DNA from: Triops longicaudatus | Lineage: Eukaryota > Arthropoda > Branchiopoda > Notostraca > Triopsidae | Assembly (NCBI GenBank): GCA_022885665.1 | Contig: JAGQDJ010000114.1 | Location: 62,001 to 126,000, forward strand | DNA: 64,000 nt | Direction: 5' to 3' | Position numbers and translations under genes: made by a program | The notes under the pieces: generated by a model | The model's input: only the letters and a program-made list of their open reading frames with translations | Databases searched by the model: none | What the model was told of the DNA's origin: nothing | Shown here: positions 48,401 to 59,552 of the stretch, piece after piece | Layout of the letters: each line of letters starts with the position of its first letter | Numbering within the stretch: the stretch's first letter is position 1

Positions 48401-48547
48401 TAAAGCCAATCATACCTTCTTGGTGATAAAGTCACAGGCAAGATCCTTCAAAGTTCGCAACGTAAGCTGAGAGGCATCTGTAGTGACATAATCTCTCACA
48501 AGTCCAATTTGAAAGAGAAACGTTACGTCACTTGTGCCTTCTTCCAT
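33445..48547 (-). CDS. prkd: Protein kinase D (PRKD), 15 coding exons
   Basis: Exons (minus): 48547-48416, 38589-38451, 38266-38129, 37999-37809, 37450-37144, 36829-36726, 36652-36582, 36215-36092, 36014-35876, 35779-35438, 35178-34910, 34455-34272, 34056-33874, 33817-33732 and 33615-33445. All are phase-consistent, giving 859 residues (human PKDs 878-912). Domains: N-terminal ubiquitin-like dimerisation region (1-90); C1a (about 105-154) and C1b (about 244-293), both with complete zinc-binding His/Cys sets, for diacylglycerol; acidic stretch (about 305-345); PH domain (about 385-490); CAMK-type kinase with GSGQFG (553-558), Lys575, catalytic Asp669 in HCDLKPEN and DFG (690-692). Activation-loop Ser701 and Ser705 in KSFRRS match the PKC-phosphorylated serines. 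It acts at the Golgi and plasma membrane downstream of diacylglycerol and PKC. The C-terminus ends KLRL, shorter than the human PKD1 tail. Exon 1 lies 9.8 kb from exon 2. Confidence 0.93.
41180..41465 (+). repeat. Imperfect tandem repeat, two units
   Basis: Two related units, about 41180-41295 and 41343-41465, share actactgaacgga/attactcaacggat, gggatgtattttac/gggatgtattgtac, and then aaaaatctag and gatataat-type blocks, about 160 bp apart. No coding potential. Confidence 0.65.
45535..45690 (+). repeat. CCTAAC-rich degenerate tract 1
   Basis: Repeated cctaac/ttaacc words such as gcctaacctaactttac and ggttaacctaacttgacc, without a regular array. It resembles decayed TTAGG-type satellite or a spread simple repeat. 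Confidence 0.5.
45691..45900. repeat. Foldback (inverted-repeat) segment
   Basis: Contains ggggttttttaataccag (45752-45769) and its imperfect inverse at 45822-45839 (14 of 18), plus other GGGG/CCCC pairs such as tcttttggggc and aaccccaaaa. It could form a hairpin. It lies directly after a CCTAAC-rich tract. A small non-autonomous element is possible, but no target duplication was found. Confidence 0.4.
46720..46835 (+). repeat. CCTAAC-rich degenerate tract 2
   Basis: Words such as cactaacctaatc, tttaacctaacgtaac and atctaacctaacataac repeat irregularly. Same class as the tract at 45535-45690. Confidence 0.5.
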
Positions 48548-51044
48548 GATCAATCTAAACAGGAAAAATATACATTAATAAATGTGGTATTATTATTTGA
48601 AAAAAAGTTTAAGATCAATTGATTTTTTTAAAAGTTGCGGATTATTTTACACACGTACTAGAAAAAAATGTCTGCTTTTAGTTAGGTTGCACACTTATGA
48701 CTAAAGGTTTGGTGGCACTTGAATTATTGTTAATACCCAACGAGTAACGTTCTAGGATATCTTAATTTTGTTGACGCAGTACGGAAGTAGATAAACAAAC
48801 GGAGTGATTTTGTGTACCCGGAACAGCCCTGGTGTGCAATTTAACCTAGCAAATTCCAATCCCCCAAACCATACAGCCCTCCAGGCAAGCCCAGCCCAAC
48901 CTGTGGCTACATCAGCCGAGTTTCACTATTCTTGATTCTTAGGAGAATTATCACTGAGCATTGCCTGAAATTATCACGGGACTTACCCTAGCATCTAGGA
49001 CGAGGCAAGAAAGCTAGATCTGAAACTGTTCAAAGGAACGGGACTTGTTTTTCGGTTCATACAACCATAACCTGGACACTTAGCTTGCGAACTCGATTCC
49101 GGGCCGACGCCAACTGACGGGAATGTGGTAAACAACAAGCCTCCTGAAGGGGAGGAGTCTAAATGCTTGCACGGGGAAGCTCCGAACGGCTGCTCTGGGA
49201 TGGCTCCCCTGCTGCCGCGGAGTACTCTCAGCTTACTAAAGAAAAGAAAAAAGGAATCTTGAAATAGTTTTTCATTCCTCTGTTTTGATTCAGTGGGTAT
49301 GTATACAGAAACCAGAAAGATGCAAAAATGAAAATGGTTTTTACTGAAATAACTTACTTAATTACGAAAAGTAAAGCATAAGTCCATTAATAAAAAAAAG
49401 CTTTGTCTACGAATTAGACAGTGCGCAGAGGAGGTTCAGGGCTGTTGACGTGTCAAACAAACTGTGCAAAATATATAACTATTGAACCACAGACGTTTTT
49501 TAAGTGGAAAAATCGTACACTTAGTGAACACGGTGAAGGTCAGAGCGGGAAAGTTTCGCCGAAAAAAGAGCCAAGTGTACATGAGAAAATAAACACAATC
49601 TGAATTTGCGACTCTTTATGACCAAATTGTCAGTGTGTCTTCGTTTTTACGCTTACGTTAAGTACTCGAAGACTGAATCAGAATGTGTTTTGTTCACAGC
49701 GTAAGCCACACAGTAAACGCCAGTGAAAAGTGAACCACAGCTTAGTCACAAGGCTTCAAAAATACTTTAAAAATTAAATACTCCCATATTTCATCACGTA
49801 AGTAAAAACTCTGTAACGTATTCGAATTCGTACTGTTTTTGAAGAATCGTAGTTTTTTGGTTCATTTTTACTGAAAAATTAAACGAAACGGGCAACAAAA
49901 ATGTAATAAGTTCGCTTGTTTACTAAGAATAATCGTGTTTTACGCTCAAAACCTAAAGCTTTTCTCCCATAAAGCCCCGCATGGAATAAAATTTAACTTC
50001 TGATTTACGTGATCTCGCGTTACAGTTAGCTGTAGGATTTTTAGAAGTCGCGCAATAACGAACTCCTATTTCCAGAATTCGCGATGAAGGCTTGAAACGG
50101 ATTTGAAAAATCGTGTTATAACGAATAGCTGATACGAAGAACGAATAGTATACAATTAATTCAGACAAAACGAACATCACTGTAATTGCTTTCTGATATT
50201 ACAGACTCCTGATACAAAGCTTTTGTTATATTAAGGAATTCTCATATTATGTGCTTTATAACTGTGAATCTTGTTGTTTTGCTATGCATAAGCTGTATGT
50301 TCTCCAAGCAGTCTTCCACACGGGGCATCGAGTTCACTCCATTTGTTCAGGCTTAAAGCAGGTCTACAACTGTAAATTTTCCACGGAACCATCGGTCGGT
50401 ACAGATTTTAATCTTTTATCAAACTACAATCCCTTGCCGATAGGTCCCAATTTGTATTTCACTTAATTTAAACATGTTCTGTAGAAAAACTTTTTTATGT
50501 ACATTTATGGGGTAGTCTATTTTTAAGCGTTGAAGCAGTTTAGAGAAAAAGCGACCGTTGCGTTTTGTTATGTTTTCAGCTAAGGTAGTCTAATAGCGTA
50601 TATTCAGCGTAATGAGCCGCGTTAGTTTTCTTTTTGCGTTTTTGAATCGTTTCTTGAAATGAGTTCAGGTGGGCGCTAGCGGCTTCTAAAAATGAAATAT
50701 TCATTCTTCACGCCAAGCTATTAAAGCCCCAATGCAATTCATGTTTTGTTGCAAAATATAGTTCGTTAGATTAACTGTGCTCTAAATTCAATCTCACTAG
50801 TCTTGTGCATTTGAAATGGACATGAATGCTGCAAATAGCCTGCTGTACGAGCATTCCCTGTCTAAGGGCAGTCGGGAGTTAAGACTCAGCTTATCCCGCG
50901 CCAACTAGATTCGGTTTGCTTCGAGCGAATGGCTTGTGACACTAGCGACACCACTCCAAACAAAACACGTGTGTGTTTTGTCTGCCGATGAAAGGGCCTT
51001 TGAAAAGTAATTACTGTTTCTTCATATATTAAAAATTAAGGACA
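48548..51044. other. Intergenic between divergent PRKD and EXOSC5
   Basis: The start codons of the two divergent genes are 2.5 kb apart. The stretch 49080-49220 is the most GC-rich part and may belong to the PRKD promoter or 5' UTR. A TATAACGA-type repeat lies at 49975-50240. No gene recognised. Confidence 0.45.
49975..50240. repeat. TATAACGA-type degenerate repeat
   Basis: Motifs gcaataacgaactcc, atttgaaaaatcgtg and gttataacgaatagctg recur in the spacing seen at 58535-58750. Part of a dispersed family. Confidence 0.5.
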
Positions 51045-51969
51045 ATGGAAAGCAAATTGCGTCCCATGACATGTGAGCTCAATGTCCTGACCAAACCCGA
51101 CGGTTCAGCAGCATATACACAAGGTAAAACGCCCTTTTCTCTTTCCAAAATCTGATAATATTCAGTTACTGTCAGATTTCCAAGTTTATCCAGGCTATTA
51201 ATTCCCAATGTATGTACCACAGGTCGCACCGTAGCCATGGCCGCTGTCTATGGCCCTTCTGAGGCGAGACATCAGAAAGAACAACCTGACAAAGCATATT
51301 TGGAAGTTATTTACAAGCCAAGGATAGGTCTTCCGGGTAAGACAAAAAGATACCTTCAGTTAGTTATCATACCCATGGTTTTTGGTTTGCCCAGGGACTT
51401 CTGAACGCGTCGCTGAACATGTCATAAAAAACACCTGCGAAGTTGCTATTCTGAAAGCGTTTCATCCCAGGACTGCCATTTCATTAATAATTCAAGAAAT
51501 CCAGGACGACGGAGGAGTAAGATACTTGTTTCATTCCTTTTTCATATCTATATCGCCTGTCCTCTTAAGTTCCTGGCCACTGTCATCAATGCTAGCTGTT
51601 TAGCGCTGATGAACGCAAGCATTCCCATGGACTTCTTGGTCGCTGCCGTAACGTGTATAGTGTCCAAAGATGGGAAAGTTATCATAGATCCTGAGCAATC
51701 TCAGACAGATGTAAGGATTAGATCAATTTGAGCTTATGGAAACCAACTTTTTTACCAAATGTGTTATTTAATAGGATGGTTACCAAGCCTTGGCAACGTT
51801 CGTCTTTAATAGCGTTGATTATGATTTAATAATGACCCGCACTGAAGGAAAGCTCTCCGATACTCAGCTATTGGATTGCGTCAAAGCGTGTCGCGAAGCC
51901 AGCAAAACCATCTTTGATTTTTACCGGAAAGCTGTCAAACGATTGATGTCAAAAGACGAGCTGCAGTAG
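51045..51969 (+). CDS. exosc5: Exosome complex component RRP46 (EXOSC5)
   Basis: Exons: 51045-51123, 51223-51336, 51395-51516, 51570-51710 and 51775-51969, all GT-AG and in phase, giving 216 residues (human 235). It is an RNase PH-fold subunit of the nine-protein ring of the eukaryotic RNA exosome, which degrades and processes RNA in nucleus and cytoplasm. In animals this ring is catalytically inert and serves as a channel. Diagnostic stretches are NVLTKPDGSAAYTQG near the N-terminus, AVYGPSEA, YLEVIYKPRIGLPG, NTCE with FHPRTAISL, and the C-terminal helix SKTIFDFYRKAVKR. Introns are 53-99 bp. A poly(A) signal starts five bases after the stop. It is divergent from PRKD. Confidence 0.94.
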
Positions 51970-51974
51970 TTAAA

Positions 51975-51980
51975 AATAAA
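51975..51980 (+). promoter_or_regulatory. Poly(A) signal of EXOSC5
   Basis: AATAAA starting five bases after the stop codon, implying a very short 3' UTR. Confidence 0.6.
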
Positions 51981-54900
51981 TGAAGCATTAAATTAATTTT
52001 ACACTTTAACATTTGTATTATTTATTTTACTTTGGAAAGCTAAGTTATTAACGCTATATAATGCTGAACTTGACAGTAGGAGGCCTGCAAGAGGCAACTT
52101 AACGTTGCCAACTGCTGCATCGGTTATATGTGTTCCTTAATACCCACAGTAATACGTCATGAGGTAATTCGATGGACCACTCCGAACGGTATCCTAATTA
52201 AGTCAGCCAGGCTATCTATTAACTGCTATCGCCCTAATTGGAAAGACGGAGCCGACAAGCTGACCCACGTGACGTCATTTTCCGACAGTTAATCGTTGTA
52301 GTAATAGAAGACCTTTTTAGAGCTCGCCTTACTGCAGAAATGAAAAGAACGAAAATACCTATTTTTTCTTCAAACACAGGTTGCACTTTTTTCATGCAAC
52401 TTTTTCCCTAGGTATCTTTTGTAATATTATTAACGCTATATAATGCTTTATGAGCATATAACGCCAAATAATACATATATTTCTTTACAGATCGCAAAAG
52501 CCAGTAGCTTTGTCAGATATAATTTTGTTTTGCCCTGCGTTCAGTTTCTATTGCCCTCCTTTTTTCAGTTGTCTGTGAAGATAAAAAGGTGATTTATTAG
52601 GTATTGAACGGTTTTCCATTACGTTGTTCACAACGTGCGAATAACTACTTTAACAGTAACATCGTGAAGGCTCCAGGTTTTTAAAAGATGTTTAGTTAGT
52701 ATTGAAAGAGGAAACTTTTTTTAAAAGATAATAAAAAGCGAGGTAAGAAAGAAGCTTTAAACAATCTGGTGTTTTACTTAAGGCAACTTTATTATGTAAA
52801 ATAGTTTTTTGTTCTTTCAAGCTCGCAGAACAACTTCGGGTGTCACTAGCCTTGTTGCAAGCCAATGCTAGTTTTGTTGCCCTTTTCTCATAGGCTGGTA
52901 GACGAAGTTCGCGTTTGTGTTGCAATGTATCTATGTAATAATTTTCGTTATGACAGAAGAATCACTTTATAACGAACTTCCACGAACTGGAAAAAAACTT
53001 CGGTGTATGGAAATCCGTTTTATCGGGAGCTTTTTCTCGACATTTGCGTAGCTTTGGACCTTAAAATCCGCTCACCGTAGCCAGCAAATTATAAAAGGGG
53101 TTTCAGTGTTTATTAACTCTAGTGATTCGGATTTTTGGACAAGGTTTCTTGCACTCGTTGCAACTGTTTATCAGTGCTCTTGTAACGGACTTCATTTTTG
53201 CCAATTGCCATGTTTAGTAAACTTGATAGTTTCCAAATTGCCAACAAAATTCATGTTTGTGTCGCTGTATAGGTTTACGTTCCGTCTATTGATTATGGTA
53301 TTGCTTGTATTATTGATCATTTATCATGCGTTGTCTTCGTGCAAAATTAAAACGAAGGTGAGGTAGGTAACCACTTCTCGAATTTTCCCTATAATCGGTG
53401 GAAACGGGTGCTCAAACGACAGGAAGAACGTGAACTACGGTGCTCACTGATGGCGTCAATTTTTGCAGATACTGAAGTAGGGTAATCAGTCAATACTTCG
53501 TGCATTTTTCGCATATATGTTAACTCATGAGCTCACATAACAACATTGTTCTTAAATAACCGACATTTGCACACGTGGCGTGGCCACGCAGTCCTTTTAC
53601 ATTCGGCGAAAAGGTAATTAGTGTTTATGGCTGTATCCCTAGAGGCGCCACTGGAGTCCTCCCAGAAACAGTGTTTTGGGTTTTTAACATTTGGATTTGC
53701 CAGTCTATAATTGGAACAGCATATAGTATTGTTCCAACATTTCCATTCTTCCCAGAAAACAAGAACGAAAAGAAAAGGAAATAGTCATTCTGATCGTGTA
53801 GTCTAATCGGAGCGACAATACTGAATTAACTCCCCATACCCATGGGGGATAAGAGGTCTTAACACCCCCTGGAATGTTAACTTCATGACGGTGAGCATAG
53901 GCGACTACCACAGCGTAAAAAAAGTACATATGGAAAATATCCGTCGAACCAAAATCACATTTACGGCAGGCCCTGTGAGTATGTAAAGCGGAACGAGTAG
54001 TTTTTTGTCGGGAAAAGTTAAGCCGCCTCGATAAATTTCGACTATTTATTGGCCACGGCATTTTGCTATTTGATCTACTTATGATTTATTACAGCGAAAA
54101 AAATAATAATAACTGACCCGGAGGGTGGGTGTATCCCCGGGTTTGACTGAAATGCCGCCATCTCCGTCTTTCAGATTTTGGATCTACTAGGTTTTCCGCT
54201 TTTGTATTTTGGAGCGTCTGTCGCGTGTTTCGACATGGCGACAGCAAAGGGTGTAAATCCAACATTATTGTAGTATTCTATTACAGTGGCGCCTCCAGAG
54301 ACAAAACGAAGAACGCTTATTTCCATTATTCAATTTACTTTACTCGGCATAAAAATCGACCGAAGCGAACGATCTACTCTAAAAAGGTTTATGCCGTGTG
54401 TGGTTGTGAAATTTACTATTACAAGGGGTATGGGTCACAAAAGATTCGCGAAAGGATGGCGTCGTAGGGTCGTTTCTTGGGCCTTTTCGTCTGTGTGTTG
54501 TCCTGAGATTAGTATAAGCGCAGTAGCGCGCCTTTTAACCTGGCTACGTTCTGAAGACCATAACGTAAGCTTTGAAACACTTTGTTTCAGTTGGTATACC
54601 GTTGATTATTGCACCGCATGTGCATGCACTGTAGTGTACAGTATATTAGTCATGAGCCCTTTACCTAATACAAATCAAAGTGTGTGTTGAATGCAAGATT
54701 TCCAAAAACATTTTTCTAACCTAAATCATGTTAAAAACGCTTTCCTGCATACTCGGACTGATTAGTAGTTCAAGTTCTCCAGCAAAATTAATGAGTTTTA
54801 CACACTCGGTCTTTCAGATGACATGTATAGTGTTGAGCGAATTTGTCCTATTACTAATATCCATGCGTCTCTTCGGACAAAAGCGCAATGAAAGACGTCA

Positions 54901-54983
54901 TTTCCTGGAACGCTAACTTTCTTTCTTGTAGGCTTAGCTAAATGACACATTTACACAAGGTAAGATTGGGACAATCAGAGACA
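51981..54983. other. Intergenic, no gene recognised
   Basis: Short domain-free open frames only. It includes a TATAACGA-type repeat remnant near 52945-53060. Outward-facing CAGTGGCGCC words near 53648 and 54288 could not be paired as element ends. Confidence 0.45.
52045..52447 (+). repeat. 21-bp direct repeat flanking a 361-bp segment
   Basis: An identical 21-mer containing attaacgctatataatgc occurs at 52045-52065 and 52427-52447. The sequence between has no gene and no inverted ends. Confidence 0.6.
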
Positions 54984-55146
54984 ATGAGAGGCAGGGCCGT
55001 AACCAGGATTTTCTTGGTGTTCTATGTGCAATTTTTTGGGCATTTAGCGTTTCCTATATTTCCATAATAATAAGAATAATAATTAGAAAATCCTGGGGGT
55101 TCAAACCCCCACTATCCCCTCTCCTAAATACGGCTTTGATGAGAGG
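54984..55146. mobile_element. hAT-type MITE with perfect 8-bp target duplication
   Basis: The body is 54992-55138 (147 bp). It starts cagggccgtaaccagg and its right end is the inverse of caaagccgtatttagg. The identical octamer atgagagg flanks it (54984-54991 and 55139-55146). No coding frame. Confidence 0.9.
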
Positions 55147-55524
55147 TGGGAAAAGGGGAGAAAATGTTTGCACTGTGAAGGACGAAAGGTGTACTTGGCA
55201 TAGGGAGCAGGAGCAGAGCGCCAACAATAGTTAAATTTTTCTAGTAGAAGCGTAGGGAGAACAGGAACCCATATCAACGCGCATGTGCGCTGCAACCGGC
55301 ATGGAATAACACTTCGATTAGATGCGTACAGAATGAAACGTCAAGGGTGTACAAGCTAACGTCTTTCCTGTTGCTCAAATACACAGTGATCGTTAAAAGT
55401 ATTACTGCACTCAATGGAAAAGTATTTTTAACATTATGACAGCACATCGCTTTCTCCAAAGTACAAGTAGAAACTTCAGTATATTCGAAACACTCTAACT
55501 AATTACGACATTTTTTTAGCAATA

Positions 55525-56487
55525 ATGAGCAGACAGTCGGCATCTAAACGTAAAATCCTTCTATGTGTGTGTGCTATGGGACTTTTGGTGCCCTTTGTGG
55601 TATATATTCGAAAAATACCCCATAGAACACTGCTGAGTGATCTCGGTTCAGTGGACGTGGTCAACTTCGACGACTTTAACAATGAAACGGGAGTGAACTA
55701 TTTTCTTGTTCCCAACATCATTCACTATGTGGTTTTCAACAAAACCGAGTTTAGTTTTGTTGATTACGTTTGTATACGTTCGGCTTACGTGAATCACAAG
55801 CCAGACTTCTTTTATTTCCATACCAATGTGCCCAAGTTTATGGGCAAATTCTGGGACATGATCAAGCACGAAGAAGACCTCTGGACTCGCGTGCGTATTA
55901 TTCCAGCCGAACTGCCTGGTGAAATCTTTGGGCAGAAACTGAGCGAAGGATGGCGCTTGCACCACGGTTCGGACGTGGCACGAATTCGGCTAATGATGAA
56001 ATACGGTGGCATCTACTTGGACAACGACATGTTTGTGGTTCGGAATCTGGACCAATATCGCAAGTTTGAAATTGTCGTCGGGTGGGACGAGAATCAATAC
56101 TTGGGCAGTCAAGTTATTATCGCGCATAAAGACGCCCGGTTCCTGAAAAAGTGGTTGGACACATACCACGAGTATCGTGCTGACCTCTGGTATTACAACG
56201 CAGGAGAAAAACCGACCAAAGAAGTTCTTTGGAAGGATCCGAACCTTGTGCACAGAGTGAAACTGAAATTTGGAGTCCATATGCTGATTCACAATTTGTT
56301 CCGGTCCTACTGGCCCGAATGGGTTGACCAAGATGCCGTACATTTATTAATTAATCATAGGTCTTATTTAGACCCAGATTATAAAACACTACCCAATTTC
56401 GATGAAACCAATATCCAAAATTATAATATGACTTTCGGGTTTATGGCACGTTCCGTATACAAGGAGCCCGCCTATTACCTTGGCTGA
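55525..56487 (+). CDS. GT32-like glycosyltransferase, type II membrane protein, single exon
   Basis: An uninterrupted 320-codon frame. A short basic N-terminus precedes one hydrophobic anchor (about 11-28), typical of Golgi type II enzymes with a lumenal catalytic domain. PNIIHYV (63-69) starts the nucleotide-sugar-binding fold. SDVAR (149-153) and KYGGIYLDNDMF (159-170) form the glycosyltransferase sugar-binding (DXD) region, with Asp166-Asn167-Asp168 expected to hold Mn2+ and the sugar nucleotide. NKT at 72-74 is a possible N-glycosylation site. The length fits compact invertebrate members of the family. Donor and acceptor sugars cannot be assigned. The ATG is the first in frame and gives a sensible anchor. 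A poly(A) signal follows about 220 bp after the stop. Confidence 0.88.
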   Translation: MSRQSASKRKILLCVCAMGLLVPFVVYIRKIPHRTLLSDLGSVDVVNFDDFNNETGVNYFLVPNIIHYVVFNKTEFSFVDYVCIRSAYVNHKPDFFYFHTNVPKFMGKFWDMIKHEEDLWTRVRIIPAELPGEIFGQKLSEGWRLHHGSDVARIRLMMKYGGIYLDNDMFVVRNLDQYRKFEIVVGWDENQYLGSQVIIAHKDARFLKKWLDTYHEYRADLWYYNAGEKPTKEVLWKDPNLVHRVKLKFGVHMLIHNLFRSYWPEWVDQDAVHLLINHRSYLDPDYKTLPNFDETNIQNYNMTFGFMARSVYKEPAYYLG

Positions 56488-56708
56488 GACGAGCTGATGT
56501 AGACTTCAAATGCTAAAAAACATTTCAGAGTGTAATGCTACGTCACCAGGTGTGTCGAACAATCGTTTATCAAAGCGCACATTCAGAACATTTAAGCAGA
56601 TAATGAAATACTAGGTGTGTACAGTTTATCTCGCACTGATAAATTGCAGTGCATTAATTACGTACAGTACAATTCAAGAAAAGTAACAGTTTTCAGGGTG
56701 TGTTTAAT

Positions 56709-56714
56709 AATAAA
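56709..56714 (+). promoter_or_regulatory. Poly(A) signal of the GT32-like gene
   Basis: AATAAA about 220 bases after the stop codon, on the same strand. Confidence 0.55.
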
Positions 56715-58291
56715 TATATACAGTTTGCATGCCTCCATTTTGCTTTGATTTTGCACGTGTAAATTAAGAAGTATTTCTTGCATCTAATGTGTGATACAGA
56801 ATTTATCCCAGATGATTAGAGAAGATTATGTACCAAATTTAATCCTATCTAATCATTAGTCGGTGACGCTGAAATGGACTGTGGTTCATCATAGGAGTGT
56901 AATTTGTGATACAAAATAAACCAAAATATTCGCCGTGGTTATTATTGATAACGCTCAATTTTCCTTGTTTTAAAATAGTCTACCTTTTACTTAATGCATG
57001 AAAGTTGAATAGAATAATCGGCAATATTTAAATAGTATTTCTTTCACAAATGTGTGAACTAAAGTTGCAACATTTTGCGAAACATAATGGCCACGTCCGT
57101 AACTAAGTAACCGGTTCTGTGTGTGCTGCTCTGGAGCTAAATCTCTTACCGACAATTGTGTCACGTGCCTTCACATCCAAGAGGGCTTCGTTAGAAACTC
57201 ATTTATTGTTTTGAGCTTGAATACAATGCAGGACGCCAGATTCAGATATTTCAGGTAAACAAACCTAAGGATATCTTAAAAAAATTATTCGGATCATGAC
57301 ATCGGCTTGCACTTTATCATTCGTAATGTGTCTGGTACTAAACGAAAGGTAATCTGACATGGGACTATTCGTACCTTTTTTCAAGTTCTTTATATACAAA
57401 AGCTGTTACAAGCTCCTCTGATGTAACTTCGTGAAAGAGTTACAATGAAATTACGTCTAGGGAGTTACAGCGAAAGACCACAGCCTTCCCGCGAAATACG
57501 TTTTCGCGGAGGGCACTATCCTACAAGGAGAATACAACTTTCGGTCGTAGAGAGCCTTAAGTCAAAGGAGCAAAGCTGGTGTCTACTATTACAGGAAGTC
57601 GCACTTCTTTGTGGCAGGAAAGTAGGGCACTACTTATCGATTTGATAAGTATTCAGAGTTGTAATGACGTATAATCAAAATTAGATCAAATTCAGTCCCA
57701 TAAAATATAAAATGGAAAAAATTCAAAAGAGGAATGTGCAGTCTGTTGCTTCCGAGGCAAAGAGATGGCGGTAAGCATTCCAAAGCGTTTGTGATCGAAC
57801 TCAATTTGATAACTTTCCGATTATAGGATTGAAATTAACTTAGAACACAAATCCACCACCTTTATAATTCGACTTAACTAAAGCCGCGATAAAGGGAAAT
57901 CTGTGAGAAAGCATCCTGTGGACACTTATCAGGGTGTCAAAACGTAAAATGGTTTTCGGAAAAGAGACGGAAGAGTAATTGGAGAAGGAAAGGAGATAAC
58001 GCTTCACATCAGTGTAGACCAGTTGGAAGTGGGAGTTTTGTATTGATCTAGGCTACGCACTGTAGCCTACTCTATCCACGAATGTCAATTCTTCCCGTAT
58101 GACAACATATCGACAACGAATAGACCACCTAGAACCTTTATTGACTAACGCATGTGAAACCTTGGCAGATTTTGAGTTTTCTTTCCTTCGGACACTTGGT
58201 TGTAGTCTACTGTTTCATCAAGATAGCCAAATAGATAAAAACGTACTTCTGCGATGACTAGCGCGCTTCCATTCCGTTTAAGTCAAAATTC
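56715..58291. other. Intergenic, no gene recognised
   Basis: No supported gene or element between the glycosyltransferase and the MITE at 58292. Confidence 0.45.
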
Positions 58292-58449
58292 CTTCCAACC
58301 AGGGGCGCAGCCATGATGTTTTTTCGGTGGTGGTGGTGGGGGGGATAACATTTTCTTGATGCTGCCACTGAGCTTACTTGCACACAAGAAAATAATATCA
58401 GGGGGAGGGGGGGCGCCCCCCCCCCTTTCGCTGCGCCCCTGCTTCTAAC
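58292..58449. mobile_element. hAT-type MITE
   Basis: The body is 58300-58441 (142 bp), with perfect 12-bp ends caggggcgcagc and gctgcgcccctg. The flanking octamers are cttccaac (58292-58299) and cttctaac (58442-58449), 7 of 8 identical. The interior has a GGT run, a G tract and a C tract that can pair. Confidence 0.88.
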
Positions 58450-58534
58450 AATAACTTTTCGCTCCAACGCTTTTAGATTTTTGGATTGTTGCCGTTTCTT
58501 TATTTTCTAATTTTCTTATTTGCCTTTTTCATCG

Positions 58535-58750
58535 AGAAACAGTAGTTCGTTATAACGAAATTTTTAAAAATCCCGAAGTCGTTTTGTTCGGAGCTCGCTG
58601 TTTCGAAAGCTTGTAATATTGAATTTTGAAAAACAGTGAATTCCTTATATCTGGAGCTCGTTATAACGGGAGTTTGGTGTATCAAATTCTGAAACATGGG
58701 GTTTATAATATCAAGATTTTGAAAAATCTGGAATTCCTTACAACGTGAGT
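58535..58750. repeat. TATAACGA-type degenerate tandem repeat
   Basis: About three units of 70-85 bp. Each runs from a (g)ttataa(c/t) word through a ttttgaaaaatc word to gaattccttat and ggagctcg, starting near 58540, 58609 and 58697. Related pieces occur near 30600, 50100, 53000 and 63780. Confidence 0.55.
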
Positions 58751-59552
58751 ACACATTAATCTTTCCTTTGTAATAGTTTCTGGACAACAGAACACAAAAT
58801 GCTACGTAGCACGTACACAAGACCATGTTTTGCAAGGCAGAAATTCCTGTGTACACCAAAAACTGTCGACGGACAAGTATTGACACTTCGCGGTGCAGGT
58901 CTGCGATAGCCTAATCCTCACATTGTGCTACCAGAAAAAAAAAAACGACAGACATTTAAAAAATATCATTACAAACTATGGCTAGCGTGACTGCGTTGAC
59001 CTCAAGCATTCTTGTAAATGACCGCCTGCAGATTTCCTTAATTATAACGACACGGAACAATGTCAAGCTTCTTAACCAAATATATAGTTACTCACTTATC
59101 CGTAAGATAACACATTATACATTTCGGAACCCACGAATCTTGACCTCCCAACGAAACCTGCCTAAAAGTTACGGATAATTTTAGTGATCCTTGATCGTTG
59201 AGGAGCACTTGGCAGAGCATAGCAACTACGCATAATACGCCAACCAGAAAGATTCCTTAGACCTGAAGAATACCTATGATATATACAATGTGAACTCACC
59301 TCACTAAAATCGATAACTATTATAGTTATTTTTTGTTATTATTAATTTTTTTATAGCTCAGCATTCTACTTAGAAGCATTTCTTATAAACTGGCGCCGAT
59401 AGTCGGGGTAACAAACAGTAACCAACAATGCGCACGCTAGATGGCCACAGGGATCTTTTATGCTAACAATCGCTTTCTGCATGCAAATCATTTGGAAGTG
59501 CACGTGTCTTATTTGAAGTTGCTTCGCGGTTCTAAGCAAAAATATCGTGAAA
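58751..59552. other. Upstream region of IMP3
   Basis: No gene recognised; probable IMP3 promoter at the right end, without a clear TATA box. Confidence 0.35.

Larger units (their letters stand above)
38590..48415 (-). other. Protein kinase D intron 1 (9.8 kb)
   Basis: The single long intron of the gene. It holds repeats (41180-41465, CCTAAC-rich tracts, a foldback segment) and C tracts at about 42900 and 47150. No nested gene could be supported on either strand. Confidence 0.7.

Noticed and set aside
49080..49220. GC-rich patch as an RNA gene or tRNA
   Set aside because: No cloverleaf or A/B-box arrangement could be drawn; more likely promoter or 5' UTR of protein kinase D.
53648..54298. 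Outward-facing CAGTGGCGCC words as possible transposon ends
   Set aside because: They point away from each other and no matching partner ends or 8-bp duplications were found.
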